Origin: Lineus longissimus
Taxonomy: Eukaryota; Nemertea; Pilidiophora; Heteronemertea; Lineidae
DNA length: 64,000 nucleotides
Assembly: GCF_910592395.1 (NCBI RefSeq)
Contig: NC_088317.1
Coordinates: forward strand, 9,054,001-9,118,000
Reading direction: 5' to 3'
Below, one piece after another: positions 37,140 through 48,252 of the stretch; within the stretch, counting starts at the first letter, position 1; every line of letters begins with the position of its first letter. The position numbers were made by a program, and so were the translations under genes. A model generated the notes under the pieces. It did no database searches. It was given only the letters and a program-made list of their open reading frames with translations, and was not told the origin of the DNA.

Positions 37140-37990
37140 CATGGCGGGTCACATTTGACCTCTGTGACCTTGAACATCAGGTCAAATCAAAAACACGTGC
37201 GACATGTGATGTATCCTTGCTTGAAGTACCTTACATCAAATAATACTGAAAACAAGTCACTAATAAGTGAGATATTGAAGTTTTTACCTTTAAACCTTTA
37301 CAGTTTGGTGGCCAGGTCAAAAATCAGATCGACAGAAATTGGGGGGTAGAGGTTATCTAATGTTGGGAGTCATGTGTAGTAGGTTTCAGGATCATAACTA
37401 TAGCAGTTCAGAAACGTGCCCTATTACACTCTAACGGCCAATTTACGCTGTTTGACCCTTGTGACCTTGAAAAGTAGGTCAAATCAAAAACCCATCTGAT
37501 ATGTAAATTATCCTTGCTATACCTACCATAAATTGATTATCGAAACACTTATAAGCCAGCTCTCGCGCTTTGTTTGATTTCACATATCACCCCCTGGTGG
37601 CAACAAACAGAGTTGGATCAAAATTTTAAGGGTGCTGTGCACATCATTGGAGGAGTACAAAACATTTACCAAAGTTGCAAGTTGGCATGTTGACCGGTCT
37701 AGGGAGATATTGCTTTTGGACGAACTGACGGTGTACGGTAGTACAATATCTCCCCCCTTTTTTTGGAAAGCGGGGAGATAATAATCCCCTACACTAGGTC
37801 ATCACACCATTTAAGTGTTACATCTGTCACTCAACCCGTTCTCGAGTTGTAGGGAGGAATGCAAAAAACAAATCCTGGATTTGGTCTCAGGCCGAAAATC
37901 TATAACAATTTTCAAGTCTGCAGGTAATAGTGACTAGCTGAAAACACAATGCCACCAAGGTCAACGTCGTTAAGCGGGGGCATCAACATA
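37140..37990. repeat. Dispersed repeat D unit plus eroded element B tail
   Basis: Family D blocks run from 37150 to about 37600. From about 37790 a B-type unit follows ('caccatttaagtgttacatctgtcactca'), and an eroded B 3' end ('aatgccaccaaggtcaacgtcgttaagcgggggcat') lies at about 37950-37983. Its hairpin arms are now mismatched. Confidence 0.5.
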
Positions 37991-38079
37991 ATTTCCCCAT
38001 CTAGCTCTGTTGAGTGGGTCAAAATAATGTTTTAGGCAATGCTTAGCTCTCAATAATTTTTACAAACAAACAGACATAC

Positions 38080-38222
38080 CTCTTTATAAGTGCTGCTGAT
38101 GAATCGACAAATCCCTGTAGAATCGTTGACTCATCTTCATTGATATGATATAAAGATGACAGACTTGTCGGCCGATCAAACTTCAACTTCTCTGACCAAG
38201 ACTTCAAAGTACTCTCGAACTC
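38080..38222 (-). CDS. DGKD/DGKH: Diacylglycerol kinase (type II) exon
   Basis: The minus strand reads EFESTLKSWSEKLKFDRPTS and continues to the phase-2 end LIK. This is the segment right after the accessory domain in delta/eta-type DGKs. Splice sites are TGCCAG before 38222 and GTATGT after 38080. It starts in phase 0 after the exon at 39209-39343. Its two leftover bases join the exon at 3956 in frame, across a 34 kb intron. Confidence 0.88.
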
Positions 38223-38539
38223 CTGGCAGATAACGTGAGAAAAAGCATGGTAAGGAGAGGGTATTTATACTATTATTGAAAGTTTGAAGACCCAACAGTC
38301 TTGACAGTGAAATATTCCAATTTCATGATGCATTACAGACTGCAGGCCGAATACCCCATATCCCGTTAATGGAGTTTAAGAAACAATCGAGTGAGCAAAG
38401 CCAAAGAAAGAGTATATTTAAAGACTTAACTTGGTTGGCACATGCTTGATGATGGACCTAGATGACTCTTTTGTTCACCAAACCTTCCACATGGAAAAGC
38501 TAGATTCAGAGAGCAGCCAACAAGCGAAACAGGTCTATA

Positions 38540-38580
38540 TCTATCTAGCTATCTATCTATCTATCCATCTATATGTCACA
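38540..38580 (+). repeat. TATC microsatellite
   Basis: A short interrupted (ctat)n tract in the intron between the DGK exons at 38080 and 39209. Confidence 0.8.
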
Positions 38581-38679
38581 CAGCCAAGCGGCCATCGGGG
38601 TAGCCACTGGGGCAATCCTATACAATTGACCTTGTGACACCATAGTTGCTCTGTGAGCAAATCAGCTCTCCAATCCTTT

Positions 38680-39005
38680 TTCTCATCCACGATTTTGCAT
38701 CGTCCATCCTAATCCCCTTTGGTCGGCCGCATCTTCAGTTACTGTGCTCTGCAGGATGATGTTCGCAAGGGTCTCCTTTGTTCTTGACACAAGGCCAAAC
38801 CACCTGAGCCACTCTTCTTAGCTATAGTCAGTAAGCTATCGTGTCATCCTATGTGCTGAACAAACAGCTATCTGATCTTGATATTGGTAGTATGAGACAT
38901 GTAGTGAATGTTGAGAAGTCTGCGGCAAAGGTTGAGCTCGAAAGCGTTGAGGCATTTTTCTATCTCGGCACTCATTGTCCACCATTCTGAGGTATACAGG
39001 AATAT
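38680..39005 (-). pseudogene. Non-LTR retrotransposon (LINE) reverse-transcriptase C-terminal relic
   Basis: The minus strand reads WTMSAEIEKCLNAFELNLCR, then RLLNIHYMSHTTNIKI. A little later come LTIAKK, WFGLVSRTKETLANIIL and TEDAADQRG. This is the order typical of the end of LINE reverse transcriptases after the polymerase domain. Several stops and frame changes show it is dead. It lies inside a DGK intron. Confidence 0.65.
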
Positions 39006-39208
39006 TCAAAGTACCAGAGATCTAAATGGGTGAAGTTTGGGTGATGTCACGCCATATCCTCTTCACTCTGGACAGGGTGGCTATGAGGCAAAGACCCAAT
39101 CGAGTCATGAAACCAAGTTTTCTAAGTTCTATGATAGTAACAAATGTATGCAAACTGAAACATCAAGTTCATATCAATATAAAGAGAGAAAAAATATCTC
39201 ATATTTAC

Positions 39209-39343
39209 CCTATCCCTCGTTAAAACCTGAGCTCTATTCTTATGTACAATCCTCATATACCCTGGTGGTTGTATCCATGCTTCACCATCTACCTGGACAG
39301 GCACACCCTCATCTCCCATTATGCAGATCTTTACACTCCGACA
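39209..39343 (-). CDS. DGKD/DGKH: Diacylglycerol kinase (type II) exon, accessory domain end
   Basis: The minus strand reads [20 protein letters not shown] and continues [15 protein letters not shown]. This is the signature of the end of the DGK accessory domain, which completes the catalytic unit. Sites: acceptor TTTATAG before 39343, donor GTAAATAT after 39209. The 135 bp exon is phase 0 at both ends. The ATG inside it is not a start codon. Confidence 0.93.
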
Positions 39344-39761
39344 CTATAAATAAGATCACACAGGTAAGAGTAACTCACTCAGACAGACATTCTCCTGAAT
39401 GCTCTAAGGCATAGTGTGGATTACCATTTGTTTCTAAGAAGCCAATTATGTCCAAAACGTTTTACACAAAATAGGAAGTCTACTGGCTTTAAATCCACAG
39501 TGCCTTCTCCTTCCTTTTTTCAGATGCTAGTGCATATGACTGCATCATGGTCAACTTCAAGATATTCCGTTTTCAGGCAGTTTTTGAGGCTTCGAAATCA
39601 ATACACAATACAAAATATGATACTTCACTTAATTAATTGTGTGTTATAAATACTTAGTATTTGGCAATCAAACAAGTGACCAGAGATGAGTTGAGTAAAG
39701 AAACATAAGCAGGCAGGAATCCAAACAAGGCCTCACAAGCGATGTCTTTGTATTTGTTTAC

Positions 39762-39875
39762 CTGAGCAATCCTGTGATGTTGTAAGTTCATGACACGTGA
39801 CATAGCCATCTGAATGCTACCAAACACCGCAACCACTTCTAATATCTTGTCATCAAAACTTGGGGCAGTAAAACT
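39762..39875 (-). CDS. DGKD/DGKH: Diacylglycerol kinase (type II) exon, accessory domain
   Basis: The minus strand reads [20 protein letters not shown] and continues [14 protein letters not shown], very typical of delta/eta-type DGK accessory domains. Sites: acceptor TTTTGAAG before 39875, donor GTAAAC after 39762. The exon is 114 bp, phase 0 at both ends, joining GGTKEDD upstream and CRSVKI downstream. Confidence 0.93.
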
Positions 39876-40210
39876 CTTCAAAACAAATAGAATATCTTTG
39901 TCAAATGTATGTGTCTTATGAGAGATGAGCCCTTACTCATATTACCTAGTTGACACTGTATCTAAATTCTGGACTGTTTGATGGATTTAAGTAATTATGA
40001 GCATGAAAAAAATAACTGTATTTTTTAAATGAAATAATATTAAATAATTCCTTCATTGGAATCCAATGCCTTATGCCAGTCAAATATACATTCTATCTTG
40101 CTGAAAAAACCAAGCCCTCTAGACTATGATCAGTACACGCAATACATCATTCATCATATCCAAAATACGCCCGACCACCCCTTGACTTCTATATTCTGAA
40201 AAAAACTTAC

Positions 40211-40412
40211 ATCGTCTTCCTTCGTGCCACCCCAGAAGTTTGTCCCGCCGCCATAACTGACAATATTCAGGACCACAATGCCTTGCAAACTTGGCAAGGG
40301 TATCCGTTGTCCATCACACTCCAGCTGTACTCGTTCATCAAGATTTTTGAATGTCTTCTGAAGAAGTTCTTTGCCACCTAACATACCATACCACATGATG
40401 TTCTTGGTACGA
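40211..40412 (-). CDS. DGKD/DGKH: Diacylglycerol kinase (type II) exon, accessory domain
   Basis: The minus strand reads [20 protein letters not shown] and later [20 protein letters not shown] and [15 protein letters not shown], the hallmark of the DGK accessory domain. Sites: TTTCAG before 40412, GTAAGT after 40211. The 202 bp exon completes a split serine codon with the upstream exon. Confidence 0.95.
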
Positions 40413-41132
40413 CTGAAATGGGAAATCAAATGACAAACATAAAAATGTTCCAAGGAGTTAAGGAGAGTGATGGGAGAGATTTGTTGATATCATCACTTCA
40501 TTACAAAATCCTCTCAGTGACCACTATTTGTTATCAACACTGCAAGCTTTTGACCATAGCTAAAAATCGCACACGAGTATCAAACCAATCAGTTTGCATC
40601 TGTACATGAAACTACAATATGTAGTTCATGGCGCAGTTTCACTATACAAAAATCGAATGGTAACTTTCATTTAAAATTTTACTTCTCCTTTAATTGTGAA
40701 TAAGGTGTGTTAAAAATGAAGAAAATGAAAAGGTAGTACAATTGGGTCACTGTTCAGTTTTTTAGGACTAAAACTAACCAGTCGGTATTCAAGAAGCTGA
40801 TTGATGGGTTAAAAGCCATCAATATAGACCTCACTAACTTCAGACCCCCCCCCCCCCAAACCCTGAAATTATCATGTATAACGAACAATGAAAATTTCAG
40901 GGATTGGCAGGTCAGCATAGGTCTATTTGGCTGACAAACCCTTCCTCCCTGGGAAAATAACTGTTATGAGCATTTAGATACTTCTGATTTTACTGAAAAA
41001 TGGCATAAAACTTTATTACAGGTGTGTGACCTGAAGGTTTTCTCCAACATCTTTTCCATTTTCCAGCTGTAGAGCCTGATAAGTCATTTTGGCAATGAGG
41101 ATCATCTGGCCAGAACATGCAGAAGTTCTTAC

Positions 41133-41243
41133 CTGCATTTCTCAGGATGTTCTTCTCTTTTTAAATGAAAATCTAACGCTATCTTGGCATCTAGGCCGAT
41201 ACCAAAGTAGTTGTTCATCACACACCTTTCAGTGTAGTCCTCC
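41133..41243 (-). CDS. DGKD/DGKH: Diacylglycerol kinase (type II) exon, start of accessory domain
   Basis: The minus strand reads [20 protein letters not shown] and continues [16 protein letters not shown], the conserved entry into the DGK accessory domain. Sites: acceptor TTTTAG before 41243, donor GTAAGA after 41133. It is 111 bp and joins both neighbours in phase. Confidence 0.95.
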
Positions 41244-41370
41244 CTAAAACAGTTGGAAGTAAATTTTAAACAAATGAATTGGAGATCTACAATTGCTGGG
41301 ATTGCTATTAAAATATTGCTCATACTCTGGCCCCCTACTTACTGGTACTTTATCCGGTGTCAACTCAATA

Positions 41371-42467
41371 GAGAGTTTGAGATCCGCAACTTATAGCAAA
41401 ACTTATACATATACTTATTAGCAACACGTATACGTATACTTATACACATTCGCTTACGTTGGAACGTATATAGACTTGAGAAAACCCCAACTTATGTGAT
41501 AATGTATTCATACAAAAATGTAATATGAATGCGGGTTCGATTCCACCAGTGCCTTGTGAAAAATATCAGCTTGCCTCACAAATGCGTGATATTTTGGCAA
41601 ACAATAAAATATGAATTATAATACAAATTGTCTTTTGATGCCATTGTATGTATTCAAACTTCAAACTCAGTCTGAATGGACAATGAGTTGACGATACAAG
41701 TTGTTCGATGGTGATTACGTTACCGGCTGTGCTGTCTTCGCCTTTGCCTTATTTTCATGACTTTGAAGGCACACTGCTGATCAAACTCATTTTTTCTATC
41801 AGAACCCTACTCTAGACGTAAAAGATAACACCTCTAGGTGTAAGTGTAAACCCCACATAAAATATGATGTGAATTATTTTGAAATTAGAGTGGAATATAC
41901 AAAGAAAAAAAAGATTGTTTTTAATGGCAGTTCGTTTCATTTCCTTTTTTGGTCTCTGCGTATAGAAACATGATTATGTAATAGACTCAGCGCCCATTGA
42001 TGATGATGACAGCATAGAAGCATGAATAAGTCTTGTGATGGGTTTTGTATTCAGCTGAGGCCTGCATATAAGAATTTGACGGATTGAAATACATTTTTCC
42101 CATACCTAACCAATTACAGCAATCTCACACTTCAGTCGCCACCCATGTGACCATCATACATGTGATCAGTACTGCTGGGTGCTTCAGTCGGATTGAACTC
42201 AGAAAAGGGACCACAAAACCGGCCTTTTTTCTCTGACTGTGGTAATATGTTGGTGGTTGTAATAAGATAAGAGCTAATGTAGTTTCCTTAATTATTGAAG
42301 TTAGTTATCTCAGTCGGGAGTCAACAGCCAGAGCATTTATATCCATGCTGGAATATTTCACTTGTGTACAACTTGGGAAAAAATCAGTCCCATAATTGAT
42401 GACGTATTTGGCAAAAATAATAAGTATACACATAAGTTTTGCTATTAGTTGCCGATCTCAAACTCTC
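41371..42467. mobile_element. 1.1 kb non-autonomous element with ~45 bp inverted repeats
   Basis: The left end (41371 on) reads GAGAGTTTGAGATCCGCAAC then TTATAGCAAAACTTAT. The right end (to 42467) is its near-perfect reverse complement with two or three differences. ACTCAA lies close outside both ends (41363-41368 and 42473-42478) and may be a 6 bp target duplication. The interior has no coding frame. It lies in the DGK intron between the exons at 41243 and 44004. The superfamily is not assigned. Confidence 0.65.
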
Positions 42468-42799
42468 TTGTGACTCAAGTGCCAAACTTATCGAAACAAA
42501 CCTATCGGCTACAGGGTGTAACCATACAATGGTAGTGCCCACGTTGCAGTTTGCCATGGCAATTTCAATTCCTTAACAGATTTTTGATATGTAGAGGGGT
42601 GAGGCTTAGGTCATGTCATGGGTCCGATTCAAAGTATTTGTCATTCAGTGAGTGGTGTTAGATCATGGTGTTTGGTCATAGGTTTAATTCTCTTTAGGGC
42701 TTTTGGTCAAGTTCGGGGTTTTTATTTTTTTGCGTGTTGACAAACAGTGTAGTGATTGGAGGTATGGTTGAGTTGCAGCACTTGTCAAAATACTTAAAT

Positions 42800-42965
42800 A
42801 ATATTTTTTCACAAAAGAATAAGTTGGGCACCCAACTTAATAAGTCAGCTGCCCAATAGTAAGTCGAGTGCCTGGCCCAGTTAGTAAGTCTGGCACCTGA
42901 AAAAGTATGTCAAGCGCTCAGCCGAGAAAGTAAGTCAGGCACCCGAGATAGTAAGTCAAGTCAGA
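42800..42965 (+). repeat. Short-period repeats of an AGTAAGTC motif
   Basis: Six or seven imperfect units of about 22-26 bp, each with 'agtaagtc.ggc.c.ga' or a close variant. The GTAAGT words look like splice donors but are on the strand opposite to DGK. Confidence 0.6.
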
Positions 42966-42989
42966 TGATGATCTCAAAAAATTGTATGC

Positions 42990-43540
42990 CATTTAACCTC
43001 TGTGACCTATAGAAGTAGGTCAAATTAAAAACCCATGTGACATATGATACTGTATATGGTGGTTAAATGTACCCATGATATCATATTGGTAGCAATCAGG
43101 CAAGTAGTCAAGCAACAATCACATTTTAAAGGTTTTCAGATTAGGCCCCTCGCTGGACGAGCAGTGAATCAGATTGAACCAAGCTATAGTCACCGAGATC
43201 ACCTAACCATAGGGTATGGTATGTGTGTATCAAATGAGAGACGAATGGTTACTGCAGTTAAAACAGTCCCATACTAAAGCCTAACGACCAATTAACACCA
43301 TTTGACCTCCAAAACCTTGAAAAGTAGGTCAAATCAAGATCGGCATGTGATGTATCCTTGCTTGGAATGGTGGCCAAGTCAAGAATCTAATCAGGCAGTG
43401 TCGGAGGTCACCTGACCTGGGGGTCCTGTGTACAAAGTTTCAAGTTAATAGCCATAGCGGTTAAGAAACGTGCCGCTGTTTTTGAAACAGGATACAGACA
43501 ACGAGGACACCGGACACTGCAGTATTGTATAGACACCCCT
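42990..43540. repeat. Dispersed repeat D, near-complete unit with tail
   Basis: Family D blocks from 42999 end in 'ggatacagacaacgaggacaccggacactgcag' and a short tail to about 43540. The tail recurs at 43838-43965, showing a local duplication. Confidence 0.6.
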
Positions 43541-43616
43541 ACGGTAAACAAAAATGTCACCAACATCACCGAAGAACAAAAACTAAATGTTGACTATCCT
43601 GTGACTAGGCAATGAC

Positions 43617-44506
43617 ATTTTTGACCATCTTGACTCATCTTGATCTCGACACATCTCAATTCAGTGAAATTCAATAAATTTTCTTCAGGCAGCATAAATA
43701 CATGGCATTTATGTTGCATACAGTTACAATCGCCTGGGAAAGGGTCAAATAGATTTACGAATGTAAAAGGTGGATTTAAACTGCTGCTACCTGCAATATA
43801 AATCACATGCAGCAATAATTGATCATATGTGATTGTCAGGATACAGACGACGATGACACCATACACTGCGGTACTGTACAGACACCCCTACGGTAAACAA
43901 AAATGTCACCAACATCACCGAAAAACAAAAACTAAATTTTGACTATCCTGTGACTGGGCAATGACATCCAAACCAAAGTAAACTCTGACTTTAACATACT
44001 TACAATGCAATGTCTTCTTCTATCAAAGGTGAAGCGGCAGCACACAAGGCATCAGCATTTGCTAACAGGACCTTGCTGATGAAACTACCTCCTGCTATGG
44101 AATTGGCCATACTGCTGATACCTAAAGATTAAGAGGAAATATTTTGTTGTATAGATCGCCACCAGGAAATGTATATCAATGACAAATTTTACTACTGTAC
44201 CCCCCAGAGGAAAGGATGTGTCTGACTATAAGGTACAAGCATTTCATGTAACCCTTTCACCAGCAAATTCTAAAACAAAACCTACCCATTTTTGACCATC
44301 TTGACTCACCTTGACCTTGACACATCTTAATTTAGTGAAATTCAATTAATTTTCTTCAGGCAGCATAAATACATAAAATTTATGTTGGATACATTTACAA
44401 TCGCCTGGGAAAGGGTCAAAGAGATTTACGAATGTAAACGGTGGGTTTAAACTGCTGCTACCTGCAATTTAAATCACATGCAGCAACAATTGATCATATG
44501 TGATTG
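43617..44506 (+). repeat. ~220 bp direct duplication flanking a DGK exon
   Basis: 43617-43840 and 44290-44506 are about 93% identical by eye (ttgaccatcttgactca...catatgtgattgtca). They lie on either side of the DGK exon at 44004-44121. Recombination between them would delete that exon. Confidence 0.8.
44004..44121 (-). CDS. DGKD/DGKH: Diacylglycerol kinase (type II) exon, most 5' one visible
   Basis: The minus strand reads ISSMANSIAGGSFISKVLLA and continues NADALCAAASPLIEEDIA. This is the linker just before the accessory domain of delta/eta-type DGKs. Sites: acceptor CTTTAG before 44121, donor GTAAGT after 44004. It is 118 bp, too small to show as a long frame. Exons for the C1 domains and catalytic core should lie further right, but none was found up to the young Polinton. 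Confidence 0.9.
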
Positions 44507-44509
44507 TCA

Positions 44510-45727
44510 TCACAGCAGCCTGCGTTTGATATCAAAACCTGCTATTACCAGTTTTACTCGCATACATGAGATATTTTTGTTGCACATAGCAGCGTTTATA
44601 AGCACAGATAGCATTGACTTCAATCGCTCATTTGCATTGCGTTTTATCAAACAGTGGGAGGCCACCCAGGTTACTAGCCAGGGTTACATAGGATTTTTGT
44701 TTGTCATTGTTTACGTGTCACATGTTCCTTGTCAAGAGCATGTTACTTTATTGACTTAGATCTGAAAACATGACATGACACAAAATCAAGGTATGAATTA
44801 TACTATTATATTCATGAATTATACGATTATAATTGACTGTCCATGTCTACAGTAGTGTTACGGTCAGCGAAAAGGGATTATGTTATTTTCACCCAAGGTT
44901 AATGACGCAAATCAACAGGTGCAACATAAAACAATGATCTTGTAACATCACTAGCGACACTACACGGCGAATACCATGACTCGTCCATTTTATCCTGCGT
45001 GACGAATCCGGTGGTGTTCGTCTTCGGAACTCCCGAGATTTCAGGTAAATATTTCGATTTATGCCGCGTAAGGGCAGGCCGCTTAAGGGCCAGATGAGAG
45101 ATGAATGTCGCGCAAGGACAATTAGCCGCGAAAGGGCTGTTTGAGAGTGGAATATATCGCAGTTTTTGGAGAATTGTGAAATTGAAATATTGGTGAAAGC
45201 GGGCAAGATGGCCGCGCTGTGTACAGGGTCATGTACAGGTGGTACACGTGTTGTTGTTATTGTACGTGCATGTACATGATGCAGGCAGGGGAGTGAGTGC
45301 AATGCATGGCATAATAGATCATGTTCGGTGTATGTTATGTTGTGGGCTGTGGATAAGGTCATAGACGCTGGTATTGGGGTGAATATAGGGCCTACTTATG
45401 AATTGGTACATTCTGTTAGTTACTATGCGAGTGTATAGGCCAATGGAGTTTCTGTCCGGTTTGAATAATATTCACATTCAAACATTGTTGTGTCATTATT
45501 ATGTTAAAGTTGGAGCCGGCGGGTATGCAAAAGGATTCAAGTCTTTGGAATAATTGTGGTAGGCCCAGTGCAGTATACGCTTAGCTTGGTGATGCGTGAA
45601 GGAATATTTATTCAAGGTGCATGTATTTTGGGGACAAGTAGTAATAGACGCTTGAGCATTGAGGTCTCGGTGACCCTCGTTAATCAACATAGGCAACCCT
45701 ATTATGAAAATTTTTAGTACAAGATGG
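44510..45727. other. Intron or intergenic; no gene recognised
   Basis: A 157-residue minus-strand frame at 44889-45362 has no domain-like composition and I do not call it. Around 45060-45140 a short word (CCGC.TAAGGGC and variants) recurs about four times, which may be the end of an unidentified repeat. Confidence 0.45.
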
Positions 45728-48008
45728 AACTAGAAATATATAACGCAATTGGGGCAAATTGCAAATGTATGCCCCCGCTCTGGTCTATTCATTGTGCGCA
45801 TTATTTAGCCTATAAATATGAAATTGTGGCTATAAGCGCACCTCGAATATAAGCGCAGTGCGCTTATAAGCGCATAAATACGATAATATCTTCTCTGTGG
45901 CTGTTTATGAAATTTTGTGGAGGCTCTCAAATAACATCCACAATAATATGGCTGTTGAGTGGGCTAGTTGGTCTGACAATAGACATGCACGTGAACAGCA
46001 GAGGTTGGTTTTCCCATTTACTCACTACAGAGGTGAAGCGTGGTCTATACTATTTTCGCCGTTGTCATATCCTTGATCTTTTAAGTTTTTGCCGTTTCCA
46101 AGGCGATTGCCTGCTAGCAATTTACACAGAAGATCAGTGGGCAAGCTGTTGACCCTGTTACTGGAACAGCATCAATTATGCGATCGCCTGGAATCAGTCA
46201 CAGAATATCTGGTACCCAGGAAGTTAAAGACTAGTCACTGCCGGGTAGCTAGTGCAATCTGCTAGAATCAGTCACAGAATATCCATTGCTTACATGCTAA
46301 TGAATAACAACTGTCAGGCTATTTATCCCTTCTCCTGGTGTCAGTCACAGAATATCCAATGCTCGGATATCAATGAATAGGAATTGCCTAGCTATTTATC
46401 TCATCTCCTGATGTCTGTCACAGAATATCCAATGCTCGGATATCAATGAATAGCAACTGCGTGGCTATTTATCTCATCTCAGTAAAAATCTAAGATGGCG
46501 GCTGGAGGCCATTTTGGATTCTGGAATGCGCCCAAAATCGATAGAGAAACTCCCCTACTGAAGACCATTACACCACAAAAGTTTGAAGTGTGTCAAACCT
46601 CTGGTTCTTCAGTTAACAATCGGAATACCAAAATCTAAGTTGGCTGCTGGCAGCCATATTGGATTTTGGAACACGCCCAAAATTGATAGAGAGCATCCCC
46701 TGAATGACCATTGCACCACAAAAGTTTGAAGTGTGTCAAACCTCTAGTTCTTCAGTTAACAATCGGAATACCAAAATCTAAGTTGGCTGCTGGCAGCCAT
46801 ATTGAATTTTGGGTCAGGCCAAAAATCGACAGGGAACCTCCCCTACACAACCTCATCACACCACATAAGTTTCAGGTCTGTCACTCACTTGGTTCTTGAG
46901 TTACAGGTCGGAATGCGAAAAACCAAGTCGGGCCTGGCAGCCATCTTGGATTTCAGATCGGGCCCAAAATGGATAGGGAACCTCCCCTACACTAGGTGAT
47001 AACACCACATAAGTTTCAGGTCTGTCACTCACTCGGTTCTTAATTTACGGGGCGGAATACAAATCACCAAGTCGGGGACCTAGTGGCCATCTTTGATTTC
47101 GGGTCTGGCCCAAAATCGATAGGGAACCTCCCCTACCATAGACCATTACACCACGAAAGTTTGAAGACTGTTGGACCTCTGGTTCTCCAGTAAACGAGCG
47201 GAATGCCAAAATCTAAGATGGTGGCTGGCGGCCATCTTTGATTTCGGGTCGGGCCCAAAATCGATAGGGAACCTCCCCTACCATAGACCATTACGCCACA
47301 AAAGTTTGAAGACTGTTGGACCTCCGGTTCTCCAGTTAACGAGCGGAATGCGAAAATCTAAGATGGTGGCTGGCGGCCATCTTTGATTTCGGGTCGGGCC
47401 CAAAATCGATAGGGAACCTTCCCTACCATAGACCATTACGCCACAAAAGTTTGAAGACTGTTGGACTTCCGGTTCTCTCGTAAACGAGCGGAATGCGAAA
47501 ATCTAAGATGGTGGCTGGCGGCCATCTTTGATTTCGGGTCGGGCCCAAAATCAATAGGAAACCTCCCCTACCATAGACCATTATGCCACAAAAGTTTGAA
47601 GACTGTTAGACCTCCGGTTCTCCAGTTAACGAGCGGAATGCGAAAATCTAAGATGGTGGCTGGCGGCCATCTTTGATTTCGGGTCGGGCACAAAATCGAT
47701 AGGGAACCTCCCCTACCATAGACCATCACACCACAAAAGTTTGAAGACTGTTGGACCTCTGGTTCGCTAGTAAACGAGCGGAATGCGAAAATCTAAGATG
47801 GCGGCTGGCGGCCATATTGGATTTTGGAACGCGCCAAAAAACAATAGGGACCCTTTGACACACTAGGCCTACACCCCCTAAAAATTTCAAGTCAGCCGAG
47901 CAAGGGGTTCTTGAGTTATAGTCTGGAATTCAGTGCGGCGGACGCGGACGCGGACGCGGCGGCCGGAAACCACCTAAGAACATAATGCCCCCACTTCAGC
48001 GGGGGCAT
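45728..48008 (+). mobile_element. Element B, copy 2
   Basis: It has the same 5' end (actagaaatatataacg, with TATGCCCCCGC near 45770) and 3' hairpin (about 47980-48008) as copy 1. The tandem core (46490-47880) has about nine units of ~145 bp, the last ones nearly identical. About 700 bp near the 5' end (45780-46485) is absent from copy 1 and carries its own ~80 bp repeats. A gcggac tract precedes the 3' hairpin. Confidence 0.7.
46160..46480 (+). repeat. Tandem array, ~75-85 bp period, ~4 units
   Basis: The block 'tcagtcacagaatatcc' followed by 'aatgctcggatatcaatgaatag' and 'ctatttatctcatctcctg' recurs near 46193, 46268, 46342 and 46418. It is inside element B copy 2 and absent from copy 1. 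Confidence 0.7.
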
Positions 48009-48252
48009 AATGAGTAGAACTCGGCAAAAAAGGCTCACCCGATCTTTACCAAATTTTAAGAGTAGACTAAGGTACACAATTACAATATGGAACGTACACG
48101 GTATACTTAAAGTGTCATTTATATCTTTTAGGATGGTTTTACCGACATTACTAAAGAGGCGGCACTCGCTGAAGGATCGAGATTTATTGCCATTAATAAG
48201 AAGATTTCGGGATTTTGGCTCCGACCTCCCCAATCAATTCGCACAAGTGTCA

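Noticed and set aside
39122-39319. Independent small minus-strand gene starting at the ATG near 39319
   Set aside because: The frame continues upstream to a splice acceptor and matches the DGK accessory domain, so the ATG is internal to an exon.
44889-45362. 157-residue minus-strand frame
   Set aside because: Composition is His/Thr/Leu-rich without domain pattern, no homologue segment elsewhere in the window, and its strand context offers no splice support.
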